DNA from: PALSA-612 sp963791225
GTDB lineage: Bacteria > Actinomycetota > Thermoleophilia > Gaiellales > Gaiellaceae
Direction: 5' to 3'
Length of the DNA: 64,000 bases
Assembly: GCA_963791225.1 (NCBI GenBank)
Contig: CAWBRV010000008.1
Coordinates: 930,001-994,000, forward strand
Part shown: positions 35,106 to 44,958 of the stretch, one piece after another
Layout: every line of letters begins with the position of its first letter
Position numbering within the stretch: position 1 is the stretch's first letter
The notes under the pieces: generated by a model
Database searches by the model: none
What the model was told of the DNA's origin: nothing
Seen by the model: only the letters and a program-made list of their open reading frames with translations
Program-made: the position numbers and the translations under genes

Positions 35106-38100
35106 TCGCGCTCGGCGAGCTCGACCGTCGTGAAGCCGTCGAGCACGTCCGAGCGCACGAGCTCGGGGTCGCGCTCGAGCGGGTCGCCGTAGCCGCCGGA
35201 GTTCGGCACCGTGATCTCGATCGCCGCCCCGGCGGGCAGCGTCTTGCCGGTGAACTTCGACGGCCAGCTCTCGACGCGTCCGTCCGGGAACCGCACGACC
35301 GTCGAGGCGTTGATCCCGTCGTGGCCGCCGAAGATGCCCCACGGCGGGTCGGTCTCGCAGCGCTCGCCCTCGCAGGTCACGATCGTGTCGACGAGGAAGC
35401 GGTTGACGCGGACCATGCCGATGCCGCCGCGCCACTTGCCGGCCGCGCAGGCATCGTCGCGCAGCTCGTAGCGCTCGGTCCGCATCGGGAAGCGCCACTC
35501 GAGCTCCTCGATCGGGTTGTTGCGCGTGTTCGCGATCAGGCAGTCGATCGAGTCGAGGCCGTCGCGACCCGGCCGGCCGCCGTACGAGCCCTCGTCCACC
35601 TCGAGGTAGACCCAGTACTCGCCTTCCTCCTCGAGGAAGCCCGAGTAGGAGAGGAAGTGCAGGTGCGCCGAGTTGCCGGCGGTGATCTTGTCGGGCATCA
35701 CCGGCGCGAGCGCGCGCAGCGCCAGGTCGACCGCCCGCTGCACCTGGCAGAAGCGGGCGAAGCAGGCGCGCGGGAAGTTCGGGTTGAAGATCGAGCCCTC
35801 GCGGCGCGATCACCTTCACCGGGCGCCAGCATCCCCTCGTTCTGGGGCACGAAGACGGGATAGGTGGCCTCGTCGAGGAAGATCATCCGCGTGATGAACG
35901 TCATCGCCGAGACGGTCGTGCCCTCGAACGGACAGTTGAACCCCGTCGGCACCTCGTCGCTCGAGCCGGTCAGGTCGAAGGTGATCTCGTCGCCCTCGAT
36001 CTCGACCGCGACCTTGATCGGCAGCTTGACGCCGCGGTTGACGCCGTCGTCGTCGAGCCAGCCGACGTCGGTCTCGTAGCGCCCGTCCGGCACCTTCGCG
36101 ATCTCCTGCGCGCAGCATCCGCTCGGAGTAGTCGAGCCAGGCGTTGGCCGCGCCGAGCACCGTCTCCTTGCCGTAGCGGTCGAGCAGCTCCCCGTAGCGC
36201 CGCTTGGCCAGCTCGCAGGCGGCGATCATCGCCCCGATGTCGCCGTGGTTGAACGTCGGCGTGCGGACGTTCTCGAGGATGTGCTTCCAGAGCCCGGTCC
36301 TGCCAGACACCCGCTCCTGAAGCTTGACCGCGCGGTAGATGTTCCCCTCCGACCAGTTGTCGACGAGGTCGATGGCCAGGCCGGGATAGGCGCCGCCGAT
36401 GTCGAGCACGTGCGCCGACGCGCCAGAGAAGCCGACGAGCTCGCCGTCGTGGAAGATCGGGATCACGATCGCGACGTCGGGCGAGTGCGTGGCGCCGCGG
36501 TAGGGGTCGTTGTGGAGGATCACGTCGCCCTCGTGGATGTCGTCGCCGAGCAGCGCGATCACGTTCTTGACGATCTTCGGCATCGCGCCCATGAACATCG
36601 GCGTCGAGTCGGACTCGGCCAGCTCGTTGCCTGCCGCGTCGAAGATGCCGGCGCCGAGGTCCTCGGACTCGCGGATGATCGACGAGTACGACATGCGGTA
36701 GAGCACGCCCGGCCATCTCCTTGGCGATCGCCGCGAAGGCGCCGCCGATCACGCGCATCAGGATCGGCGTCGCGAGCCCGGCGGCGCGCTCGGCCTCCGT
36801 CCGCGGGGCGGCGGAGCAGTCGACGACGATGTTGCCGTGCCGGTCGATCTCCGCGATCGAGCCCCGGCGGGACGACCGTCGTCGAGTCGTACTGCTCGAT
36901 CACTGCCGGGCCCTCGACGCCGGTCGCCGGCGCGCAGGAGCTCGCGCTCGTAGAACGGCGTCGATGCGCGCTCGGGCTTGCCCTCGACGTCGAAGACGAC
37001 CTCGCGCTCGAGCGTGCGCGCGCTCGAGGGATCGCCGTCGCCCACGGGCGAGCTCGGTCGGCTGCAGCTCGTCGACGCGCCCGATGCCGACGACGCGGAT
37101 GTTGATGATCTCGATCTCGGCGTCGAAGCGATGGCCGTACTCGGCCTCGTGCGCGCGGTGGAAGCCGTCCTTCAGCTCCTCGACCCACGCGTCGTCGACG
37201 TCGCCCGCGGGCACGTCGAAGCGCACCTCGTAGCCCTGGCCCGCGTAGCGGCAGTCGGCGAGCCGCCGGACGAGCCGCCGGTCCTCCGGGACGCCGTCCG
37301 CCTCGAGCTGCGCGACGGCCTGCGCGACGAGCTCGTCGTAGCGGCGCTGCAGCCGTCGCCCGGTCGAGCGTCTTCGAGCGGGTGGCGCTCGGTGGCGACG
37401 AACTCGTGCTCGAGGTCGGTCGCGAGCAGGCCCGTGGCGGCGACGATGCCGGGGTGCGGCGGCACGAGCACGCGCGCGATCTCGAGCTCGAGCGCGATGT
37501 CGCAGGCGAACAGCGGGCCGGCGCCGCCGGCGGCGACGAGCGTGAACTCGCGCGGGTCGTAGCCGCGGCGAACCGAGTTGAGCTCGATCGCCTGCGTCAT
37601 CCCGTACTTCTGGATCTGGAGCGCGCCGAGCGCCGCCTCCTCGACGGACATCCCGAGCCGGTCGGCGAGGCCTCTGCATCGCGCTGCTCGGGCGAGGTCG
37701 ACGTCGAGCCGCATCTGGCCGCCGAGGAGGCCGCGGTCGGGGCGCAGCCGGCCGAGCACGAGCTGCGCGTCGGTCGAGGTCGGCTCGGTGCCGCCGCGGC
37801 CGTAGCAGGCCGGGCCGGGATCGGCGCCCGCCGACTGCGGGCCGACGCGGAAGACGCCGCCCTCGTCGACGTAGGCGATCGAGCCGCCGCCGGCGCCGAT
37901 CGTGTCGATGTCGACCATCGGCACCATCGCCTGGTAGTCGCCGATCTTCGTGTCGAGCAGGTGGCGCATGCGCAGCTGCCCGCCGGCGGCGACGCCGATG
38001 TCCGCCGAGGTGCCGCCGATGTCGAGCGTGACGACGTTGTCGAAGCCGGCCAGCCTGCCGGCCCAGATGCCGCCGATCAGGCCGGCGACCGGGCCCGACA

Positions 38101-38892
38101 TGAGCAGGTTGACCGGCCGCTGCGCCGCTGCCTCGACGGTCGCCATGCCGCCGGAGGACTGCATCAGCTGGACGCCGTGCGCGAAGCCCTCGTCGCGCAG
38201 CGCCTCGTCGAAGCGGGCCACGTAGCGCGACACCTTCGGGCCGACGTAGGCGTTCAGGCAGACGGTCGAGAAGCGCTCGAACTCGCGGTAGAGCGGCAGC
38301 ACCTCGTGCGAGACCGACAGGTAGGCCTCCGGGAACTCCTCGAGGACGATCTCCTTGATCCGCCGCTCGTGATCCGGGTTGAGGTACGAGTGCAGCAGGC
38401 AGACCGAGACCGCCTCGACGCCCGCGTCGCGCAGCTGCCGGACGCGCTCGCGCACCTCGTCGTCGTCGAGCGCGACGAGCACGTCGCCGTTCGGCACCGT
38501 GACGCGCTCGGTCACCGTCAGCCGGTGGCGGCGCTTGACGAGCGGCCGCGACTGCCAGGGCAGCTCCTGCTGGAGCGAGAAGTTGTAGGGCTTCTTGTGG
38601 CGGGCGATGTGGATGATGTCGCCGAAGCCCCTCGGTCGTGATCATCCCGACCTCGGCGCCCGTGTGGGTGAGCGCGATGTTCGTCGCGACGGTCGTGCCG
38701 TGGAGCAGGTTGTCGATCTCCGCCAGGCCGACGCCCGCCTTCGCGCACAGGTCGCGGATGCCCTGCGACCGTGCCGCGTGCCGGGTCGTCGGGCGTCGAC
38801 GGCACCTTGTCGACCGTGATCCGACCCGACTCCTCGTCGACCAGGATCAGGTCGGTGAACGTGCCGCCGACGTCGACGCCGAGGCGCTTCAT
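35015..38892 (-). pseudogene. Fused HyuA-HyuB N-methylhydantoinase/oxoprolinase, many single-base frameshifts as assembled
   Basis: From ATG 38892 (KRLGVDVGGTFTDLILVDEESG) the HyuA domain, then without a stop the HyuB domain (from near 36790, ending 35015), would give about 1,290 residues, the size of single-chain 5-oxoprolinases. These use ATP to open lactam or imide rings such as N-methylhydantoin. HyuA landmarks: NAYVGPKVSRYV, LDIGGTSADIG, GAGGGSIAYVDEGG, GPACYGRGG. HyuB landmarks: EDLGAGIFDAAGNE, HNDPYRGATHSPD, NHGDIGAMIAACELA, TAGNSAHLHF, NSGGYGDPLERDP. The frame shifts about eleven times, each explained by one extra base, near 38766, 38630, 37376, 37354, 37043, 36931, 36864, 36710, 36110, 35822 and 35798. 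Between shifts the sequence stays intact with no premature stops. Either assembly error or a very recent decay. It follows the luciferase-like gene by an ATGA overlap. Confidence 0.82.
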
Positions 38893-39893
38893 GCCGGGAT
38901 GGCGGTCAGCGCGGGGACGATTTCGCGGCCGACGAGCCGAAGCTGGTCGAGGCGGCCGTTCAGGTACGCCGTCGAGATCTCGCCGACCCCGAGGTCGGCC
39001 AGCTCGCGGATCCGCTCGAGGCAGCGGTCGGGCGGCCCCGTGATCGCGAAGTCGTCGATCAGCTCCGGCGTCAGCCACTCCGTGTGCTCCGCCGACGAGT
39101 CGAGGTGCCCCTCGTAGTCGTACGCCTGCGTGCGCGCGTCGACGAGCCGGGTCAGCTCCTCGGGCATGCCGTGCTCGGGCACCCGCTGGATCACGTCGCC
39201 GATGTGGTTCGCGGCGCAGGCGGCCGCCCACCGGCTCTCCTCGCGTGCCTCGTCGAGGTCGTCCGAGACCCACATGCCGCAGAAGATCGCCACCTCGACC
39301 TCGTCCGGGTCGCGTCCCGCCTCCTCGGCGCCGGCCCTGATCTGCTCGACCGCCCAGCGGACGGCGATCGGGTTGGCGCCCACCTGCGGCATCGCGATGT
39401 CCGCGAGTGCGCCCGCAAGGCGCAGGTTGCGCGGCCCGGTGGCCGCGACCGCGATCGGCACCTTCTCGCCGCTCGCCCAGCGCAGGCGGATCGTCGCCGC
39501 GGCGGTCACGACGTCCTCGCCGGCCATCAGCGACCGGACCTGCGGGACGACCTCGGCGAACTTGCTCGTCGCCACCTGCTTCAGCCCGAGCGTCCGCACC
39601 GCACTGTCGCCGCGGCCGAGACCGAGCAGAACGCGACCCGGATGGAGCTGGGCGAGCGTCGCGGCCGTGCTCGCGGTGACCGTGTAGTGCCGCGTGAGCG
39701 GGTTCGCGACCGCCACGCCGAACTGGATGCGCTCCGTCGCGGCGAGCGCCCGTGTCAGGTAGACCCACACGTCCTCCCAGAGCATCTGCGAGTCGACGAC
39801 CCAGGCCCGGTCGTAGCCCGCCCGCTCGGCCGTCTCGACCGACTCCATGAAGACGGGGAAGTCCTCCGGCAGGAAGTGCGCTCCGATCTTCAT
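38889..39893 (-). CDS. Luciferase-like (LLM class, probably F420-dependent) oxidoreductase
   Basis: 334 residues of the bacterial luciferase-like fold: MKIGAHFLPEDFPVFMESVETAERAGYDRAWVVDS, then FGVAVANPLTRHY, GRVLLGLGRGDSAVRTLGL, and a C-terminal ITGPPDRCLERIRELADLGVGEI. The GLGRGDSA loop is typical of F420-type LLM enzymes. A ribosome site GAGAGGAGG lies before the ATG. Its stop overlaps the start of the hydantoinase gene (ATGA), so it may oxidise or reduce a ring substrate before hydrolysis. A paralogue lies at 62830. Confidence 0.84.
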   Translation of the reverse strand: MKIGAHFLPEDFPVFMESVETAERAGYDRAWVVDSQMLWEDVWVYLTRALAATERIQFGVAVANPLTRHYTVTASTAATLAQLHPGRVLLGLGRGDSAVRTLGLKQVATSKFAEVVPQVRSLMAGEDVVTAAATIRLRWASGEKVPIAVAATGPRNLRLAGALADIAMPQVGANPIAVRWAVEQIRAGAEEAGRDPDEVEVAIFCGMWVSDDLDEAREESRWAAACAANHIGDVIQRVPEHGMPEELTRLVDARTQAYDYEGHLDSSAEHTEWLTPELIDDFAITGPPDRCLERIRELADLGVGEISTAYLNGRLDQLRLVGREIVPALTAIPA

Positions 39894-39905
39894 TACCGCC
39901 TCCTC

Positions 39906-40562
39906 TCAGGCCTCGGCGAGGACGGACGGGAACGCGGCCAACTCGGCGAGCGTCTGATCGAGCGCGTTCACCTGACCCCAGCCGACTCGCATCATCTCGA
40001 TCGCCGGCTCGTGGAGGTGGGGTAGCGTCGTCCCGGTCGCCTCTTCGACCACGGTCGGCTTGAAGTCGCGGAAGAGCGCGTCCTTGCAAGTGGCGCCGAC
40101 GCACTGGTTCGTCAGGACGCCGGCGATCAGGACGGTCTCGGCACCGAGACCGCGCAGGACGAGCTCGAGGTTGGTCTGGAAGAACGCCGAGAGCCGGTTC
40201 TTCTCGACGAAGCGATCCTCGGCCTGGGGCTGCAGGTCGGCGAGGATCTCGTACCCCCACGTGCCCGTGCGCAGGCCGCCGTCGCGAAGCACCGGGCGGA
40301 GCTCCATGAACGGGCCACCGTCCTCGACGCCGTGCGTGCCGTGCCGCGTCCAGACGACGGGCACGCCGTGCGAGCGGCAGGCGGCGATCAGCTGCTTGAC
40401 CGGTTCGACCACCCGCTGCATGTGCGAGATGTCGATGTCGTTCTTCGCGTACCAGCCGTCCGGGTGCAGGAAGTCGTTCTGGAGGTCGATGTTGACCAGC
40501 ACCGTCCGTCCGGGAACGAGTGGCCAGGATGCGGTCCCGAAGGGATCGCGAAAGTCAGACAT
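39906..40562 (-). CDS. Isochorismatase-like cysteine hydrolase
   Basis: 218 residues. The catalytic triad of the family is visible: Asp in VNIDLQNDFLHPDGW, Lys in VEKNRLSAFFQTNLE and Cys in GVLTNQCVGATCKDA. Members hydrolyse amides, carbamoyl groups or vinyl ethers. It is the first gene of a three-gene set with the luciferase-like and hydantoinase genes, so an N-carbamoyl or amide intermediate is likely. The specific substrate is unknown. A second member of the family, much closer to N-carbamoylsarcosine amidase, lies at 43820. Confidence 0.86.
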   Translation of the reverse strand: MSDFRDPFGTASWPLVPGRTVLVNIDLQNDFLHPDGWYAKNDIDISHMQRVVEPVKQLIAACRSHGVPVVWTRHGTHGVEDGGPFMELRPVLRDGGLRTGTWGYEILADLQPQAEDRFVEKNRLSAFFQTNLELVLRGLGAETVLIAGVLTNQCVGATCKDALFRDFKPTVVEEATGTTLPHLHEPAIEMMRVGWGQVNALDQTLAELAAFPSVLAEA

Positions 40563-40640
40563 ACGGCACGTCTAACGCCCGTCGGCCCCGGTGTCAAGCA
40601 GCCATCGGCACCGGCAAACACCGCCCAGTAGCATCGCGGC

Positions 40641-41303
40641 ATGCGTGAGTTGCGACCGGGCCTGTGGCACTGGGAGGCGCCGCATCCGCAGTGGGAGCCG
40701 GGTGAGCCCTGGGGCCCGGAGGTCTCCTCTTACGCGAGCGACGACGGAGAGCGTCTGTTGTTCTTCGATCCGCTGGCCGTACCCAACAAGATCGAGGAGC
40801 TCGCGGCCGAGCGCAGCGCAGCAATCGTGCTCACGAACCCGTGGCACGAGCGCGACTCCCGAGGCATCGTGGAGCGGCTCGGTCTACCCGTGTACACGCC
40901 GCTGCCCGATACCGCCGAACACCTCATGCAGAAGTACGGCCTCACGGCCGAGCAGGCGGGCGACGGCAGCCGCGACGTCGTCTGGCTGCTCAAGGAGGGG
41001 ATCGGCGAGGCGCATCTGTACTCGGCGGGCGACCGACTGGACGTCGGTGTCGAAGCGTTTCCCGGACAAAAGCCGAATGACACGGTCCTCTGGATCGAGA
41101 GCCATCGCGCGGTCATCGCCGGCGACACGCTCGTCGACTTCGGCGGCGGGCTCGAGGTCAATCCCCGGTGGCTGACCCCGGACCTGACGCGGGAGCAGGT
41201 CGTGGAAGGTTTGCGTCCATTGCTCGACCTGCCCGTAGAACTCACGCTCGCGACGCACGGCGGCGCCTTCGACCGGGCCGCCCTCGAGCGTGCGCTCTCC
41301 TGA
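40641..41303 (+). CDS. MBL-fold-like protein lacking the metal-binding HxHxDH motif
   Basis: 220 residues resembling metallo-beta-lactamase-fold proteins in layout: LLFFDPLAV, IVLTNPWHERDSRG at the normal motif position, AGDTLVDFGGGLEV and a final LATHGG. At the place where HxHxDH should stand the sequence is NPWHERD, so the usual dinuclear zinc site cannot form. It may be a non-catalytic or differently liganded branch. It stands alone, divergent from the isochorismatase gene and convergent to the dehydrogenase at 41347. Confidence 0.75.
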   Translation: MRELRPGLWHWEAPHPQWEPGEPWGPEVSSYASDDGERLLFFDPLAVPNKIEELAAERSAAIVLTNPWHERDSRGIVERLGLPVYTPLPDTAEHLMQKYGLTAEQAGDGSRDVVWLLKEGIGEAHLYSAGDRLDVGVEAFPGQKPNDTVLWIESHRAVIAGDTLVDFGGGLEVNPRWLTPDLTREQVVEGLRPLLDLPVELTLATHGGAFDRAALERALS

Positions 41304-41346
41304 CCACCGCGCCATCTCGAACGTCTCTCTCTGGAACGTCTCTGCG

Positions 41347-43785
41347 TCAGCTGCGCAGGCGCTCGCCGGCAGGGTCGTACAGCGGCGGTTCGACGACCCG
41401 GGCCGGGCGGCGGTCGCCGAGGATCTCGATCTCGAGCACGGTGCCGTCCGCGGCGTGCTCGACCGGCAGGTAGGCGAGCGCGAGCGACTGCTCCACGGTG
41501 TGGCCGTACCCGCCCGCCATCACGTAGCTGACGAGCTCTCCGCTCACGAGCACGGGCTCATACGCATGCGCGTCGGCGCCGTCCGCGTCCACGACGAGGC
41601 AGGAGAGGCGGATGCGCGGCCCGCCGTCGTCACGCTGCCGCACGAGCGCCTCGCGGCCGACGAACTCGCCCTTGTCGAAGGCCACGAACCGGTCGAGCCC
41701 CGCCTCGAGCGGCGTGTAGTCGGCGGACATGTCCGCGCCCCAGAGCCGGTACGCCTTCTCGAGCCGCATCGAGTCGAGCGCCCGGTATCCGAAGTCGCGG
41801 AGCCCGAGATCGGCGCCGGCTGCGCAGACCCGGTCGTAGAGCTCGCCCTGGTGCTCGAGCGGATGATGGAGCTCGAAGCCGAGCTCGCCGACGTACGACA
41901 CGCGCAGGCAGATGACCTGTACGCCGCCGACCTCGACATGGCGCGCCCGGAAGAACGGCAGCGCCTGCCGCGAGAGGTCCTCGGCGGTCAGCCGCTGCAG
42001 CAGCTCTCGTGACCGCGGGCCGGCCAGCGTGAGCACCCCGTAGCGATCGGTGACGTTCTCGACCTGCACGGAGTCGTCGGCGGGCGCGTGCCGATCGATC
42101 CAGGCCAGATCGTGGGTCTCGGTCGCCGCCGCCGAGACAACGTAGAAGCGCTCCGGCTTCAGGCGCGACACCGTCAGGTCGCACTCGATGCCGCCCCTCG
42201 GCGTCAGCGCCTGCGTCAGGCACATCCGTCCGGGCTCGGCGGGCAGCCGGTTCGCGCAGAGGCGGTCGAGGAACGCCTCCGCGCCCGGTCCCGAGACGAG
42301 GTACTTGGCGAAGCTCGTCTGGTCGAGCACACCGACTGCCGAGCGCACCGCGCGGCATTCGTCGCCGACCGCGTCGAACCAGTTGCCGCGCCGGAACGAG
42401 TACTCGTCGTGGGCCGGCTCGCCGTCGCGGGCAAACCAGAGCGGCCGCTCCCAGCCGAAGCGGGCGCCCATGACCGCGCCCCTCGCGAGCAGCGTCTCGT
42501 ACAACGGATCGGTCTTGCACGGACGCCCGGCCGGGCGCTCCTCCTCGGGGAAGTGGATCTTGTACTCGTCCTCGAAGACCTCCGACGCGCGGGCGACGAG
42601 GTAGGACGTCGCGTTCGCGTACGACCCGAAGCGACGGACGTCGAGCTCCCACATGTTGTCCGACGGCTGCCCGTCGACGATCCACTCGGCCGCGTACGCT
42701 CCCGCGCCGCCCGCGAACACGATCCCGAAGATCGAGAAGCCGGCGAGCACGAACAGGTCGCGCTGCCCCGGCACCCAGCCCATGAGGCAGCGGCCGTCCG
42801 GCGTATACGCGTCCGGTCCGTTGACGACCGTTCTGATGCCGGCGTCGGCGAAGGTGGGGATGCGCTCGCCGGCCGAGACGAGGTAGCCGGAGATGCGATC
42901 GAGGTCGGGCGTGAGCAGACGGCTGTGGAAGCCCACCGGAATCCCGTCGAGCGCCCACGGCAGCGGATCGCGCTCGAACGGCCCGACGAGCAGCCCGCCG
43001 TGCTCCTGGCGGCAGTAGAACGAGCGGTCGGGGTCGCGGAAGACCGGCAGCTCCGTGTCGCGGCCCGCGATCTCCGGGATCGGCTCCGTGACGACGTAGT
43101 GGTGCTGCATCGGCACGAGCGGCAGGTCGTGGCCGGCCATCCGCGCCACCTCCCGCCCCCACTGGCCGGCCGCGTTGACGACCACGTCTGCGTGGAGCTC
43201 ACCCTTCGCCGTCTCGACGACCCAGCCCGCCGGGCCGCGCGCGAGCCCGGTCACCGGGGTCTGCCTGAGGATCGTGGCGCCGAGCGCCGTCGCCCCCCGC
43301 GCGAACGCCGTCGTCAGGCCGGTCGGGTCGACGTGCCCGTCCGTCGGGAGATAGGCGGCCGCGACGACGCCCGCCGGATCCATCACGGGCAGGAGCTCGG
43401 CCGCCCGCTCTGGCGAGACGAGCTCGAACGGCACGCCCACGGAGCTCGCGATGCCGGCGACGTGGTGGAACTGGTGCACGCGCTCCTCGGTGGTCGCGAT
43501 CCGCAGGGAGCCGCAGCGGTGGTAGTCGACCGCCTGGCCGGTCTCGTCCTCGAGCGTCTCGTACAGCTCGACGCTACGCCGGAGGAGCGCCATCAGGTTG
43601 TAACTCTGGTTGAACTGCGTGCAAAGCCCGGCGGCGTGCCACGTCGACCCGCTCGTCAGCTCGTGCTGCTCGACCAGCACGGCGTCCGTCCAGCCGAGCC
43701 GCGCCAGGTGGTAGAGCAGGCTGCAGCCTGCGACGCCGCCGCCGATCACGATCACCTTGGCTTCCGCGAGCATCGGTGGGATCAT
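41347..43785 (-). CDS. Dimethylglycine/sarcosine dehydrogenase with GcvT domains (second copy)
   Basis: 812 residues: a DAO FAD domain starting VIVIGGGVAGCSLLYHLARLGW, the classical covalent-FAD block SGSTWHAAGLCTQFN (His50), an FAO_M linker, and two folate-binding GCV_T domains (LTPRGGIECDLTV, YGVLTLAGPRSRELLQRLT, SYVGELGFELHHPLE, DSMRLEKAYRLWGADM). Unlike the copy at 17666 it keeps the STWHAAG motif. Placed divergently from N-carbamoylsarcosine amidase (only 34 bases between starts), it probably oxidises the sarcosine that enzyme releases, giving glycine, methylene-THF and reduced ETF. ATG at 43785 or 43773. Confidence 0.9.
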   Translation of the reverse strand: MIPPMLAEAKVIVIGGGVAGCSLLYHLARLGWTDAVLVEQHELTSGSTWHAAGLCTQFNQSYNLMALLRRSVELYETLEDETGQAVDYHRCGSLRIATTEERVHQFHHVAGIASSVGVPFELVSPERAAELLPVMDPAGVVAAAYLPTDGHVDPTGLTTAFARGATALGATILRQTPVTGLARGPAGWVVETAKGELHADVVVNAAGQWGREVARMAGHDLPLVPMQHHYVVTEPIPEIAGRDTELPVFRDPDRSFYCRQEHGGLLVGPFERDPLPWALDGIPVGFHSRLLTPDLDRISGYLVSAGERIPTFADAGIRTVVNGPDAYTPDGRCLMGWVPGQRDLFVLAGFSIFGIVFAGGAGAYAAEWIVDGQPSDNMWELDVRRFGSYANATSYLVARASEVFEDEYKIHFPEEERPAGRPCKTDPLYETLLARGAVMGARFGWERPLWFARDGEPAHDEYSFRRGNWFDAVGDECRAVRSAVGVLDQTSFAKYLVSGPGAEAFLDRLCANRLPAEPGRMCLTQALTPRGGIECDLTVSRLKPERFYVVSAAATETHDLAWIDRHAPADDSVQVENVTDRYGVLTLAGPRSRELLQRLTAEDLSRQALPFFRARHVEVGGVQVICLRVSYVGELGFELHHPLEHQGELYDRVCAAGADLGLRDFGYRALDSMRLEKAYRLWGADMSADYTPLEAGLDRFVAFDKGEFVGREALVRQRDDGGPRIRLSCLVVDADGADAHAYEPVLVSGELVSYVMAGGYGHTVEQSLALAYLPVEHAADGTVLEIEILGDRRPARVVEPPLYDPAGERLRS

Positions 43786-43819
43786 CCAATGTCAGACATC
43801 CGCCCACAAGGAGGGACTG

Positions 43820-44551
43820 ATGAGCGACCAGATCCGGGAGGCGCTCGAGAAGATCTTCTCGGCCGACTCCGATGTCTACCGGCAGCGGGGCTTCCAGCGG
43901 CGCGTGGGCTTCGGCGAGCGGCCGGCGCAGATCCACATCGACCTCGCCAACGCGTGGACGCGGCCCGGGAACCCGTTCACCTGCGACGGGATGGACACAA
44001 TCATCCCCGGCGTGCAGCGGCTGCTCGCGGCCGGGCGGGCGAAGGGCATTCCCGTCGTCTACACGACCACTGCGTATGCGGTCACGGAGGGGCCGGCGAC
44101 GGACATGGGGCTCTGGCATCACAAGATCCCCGTGGAGGTGCTCGAGCTCGGCAGCGACGCCGTGGCGATCGACGAGCGCATCGCGCCCGAGCCCGGTGAG
44201 CACGTGATCGTCAAGAAGCACGCGAGCGCGTTCTTCGGCACGAACCTCGCCAGCATGCTCCGCGCTGCGGGTGTCGACACGGTCATCGTCACCGGCGTGA
44301 CCATGGCCGGCTGCGTCCGGCACACGGTCGAGGACGCGATCGGCTACGGCTTCCGTCCGATCGTCGTGCGGGAATGCGTCGGCGACCGCGTCGCGGGTGT
44401 CGTCGAGTGGAACCTGTTCGACATCGACGCGAAGTTCGGCGACGTCGAGCCGCTCGAGACCGTCCTCGACTACCTCGACGGGATCGAGCCGTTCAGCCGC
44501 GCCGATCAGGCCGTCTCGGCGGCCAGCAGCGAGAGGAGCTCCTCGGGGTAG
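43820..44551 (+). CDS. N-carbamoylsarcosine amidohydrolase
   Basis: 243 residues. The stretch around DVYRQRGFQRRVGFGERPA, HIDLANAWTRPG and FTCDGMDTIIPGVQRLL is, as I recall it, very close to Arthrobacter N-carbamoylsarcosine amidase. Triad: Asp41 (HIDLANAW), Lys132 (VKKHASAFFGT), Cys165 (TMAGCVRHT). The reaction is N-carbamoylsarcosine to sarcosine, CO2 and ammonia, a step in creatinine and N-methylhydantoin breakdown. A strong AAGGAGG (43808-43814) fixes the ATG at 43820. The neighbouring hydantoinase supplies the substrate and the dehydrogenase at 41347 consumes the product. The 3' end overlaps the NUDIX gene by 46 bases. Confidence 0.87.
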   Translation: MSDQIREALEKIFSADSDVYRQRGFQRRVGFGERPAQIHIDLANAWTRPGNPFTCDGMDTIIPGVQRLLAAGRAKGIPVVYTTTAYAVTEGPATDMGLWHHKIPVEVLELGSDAVAIDERIAPEPGEHVIVKKHASAFFGTNLASMLRAAGVDTVIVTGVTMAGCVRHTVEDAIGYGFRPIVVRECVGDRVAGVVEWNLFDIDAKFGDVEPLETVLDYLDGIEPFSRADQAVSAASSERSSSG

Positions 44552-44958
44552 AGCCGTTCCCCGGCCGGGCCGAAGTCGGCGGGGCGCTTCCAGAAGAGCT
44601 CGTGTGTGACGACGCCGTTGGGAGTCGGCTCGTCGGCGTCCCACGCGCCGGCCGGAAGAGTCGTGCCCGGGGAGCATTCGTAGACCAGCACGATCTCGTG
44701 TCCGGGCTGTCCCTCCCAGGTGAAGACGTTCTCGATCGTCGCGACGAGCTGATCGACGTCGACCTCGACGCCGAGCTCTTCGCGAAGCTCGCGACGGACA
44801 GCTTCGGCGCCTCGCTCTCCGAACTCGATCGCCCCGCCGAGCAGCCGGTAGAACGTCTCGCCCTTGACCTCGTCGCGCCCACGCTCGACGAGGATCTCCC
44901 CGTCCCGTCGAATGAGCGCCAGCGCCAGGGGGCGGATCGCGTGCGGATCTACAGTCAT
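44506..44958 (-). CDS. NUDIX hydrolase
   Basis: 150 residues. The Nudix box is readable as GGAIEFGERGAEAVRRELREELG (G-x5-E-x7-REUxEExGU pattern, glutamates intact). The protein is short with no added domain, so it hydrolyses a nucleoside diphosphate derivative of unknown identity. The ATG overlaps the stop of the DadA-like gene (ATGA). It is a common housekeeping type and its presence gives no hint to the pathway. Confidence 0.88.
   Translation of the reverse strand: MTVDPHAIRPLALALIRRDGEILVERGRDEVKGETFYRLLGGAIEFGERGAEAVRRELREELGVEVDVDQLVATIENVFTWEGQPGHEIVLVYECSPGTTLPAGAWDADEPTPNGVVTHELFWKRPADFGPAGERLYPEELLSLLAAETA

Noticed and set aside
35015..38892. Programmed frameshifting as explanation of the hydantoinase gene
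   Set aside because: About eleven shifts in one gene, all +1 and without slippery-site structure, cannot be programmed recoding; assembly error or decay is simpler.
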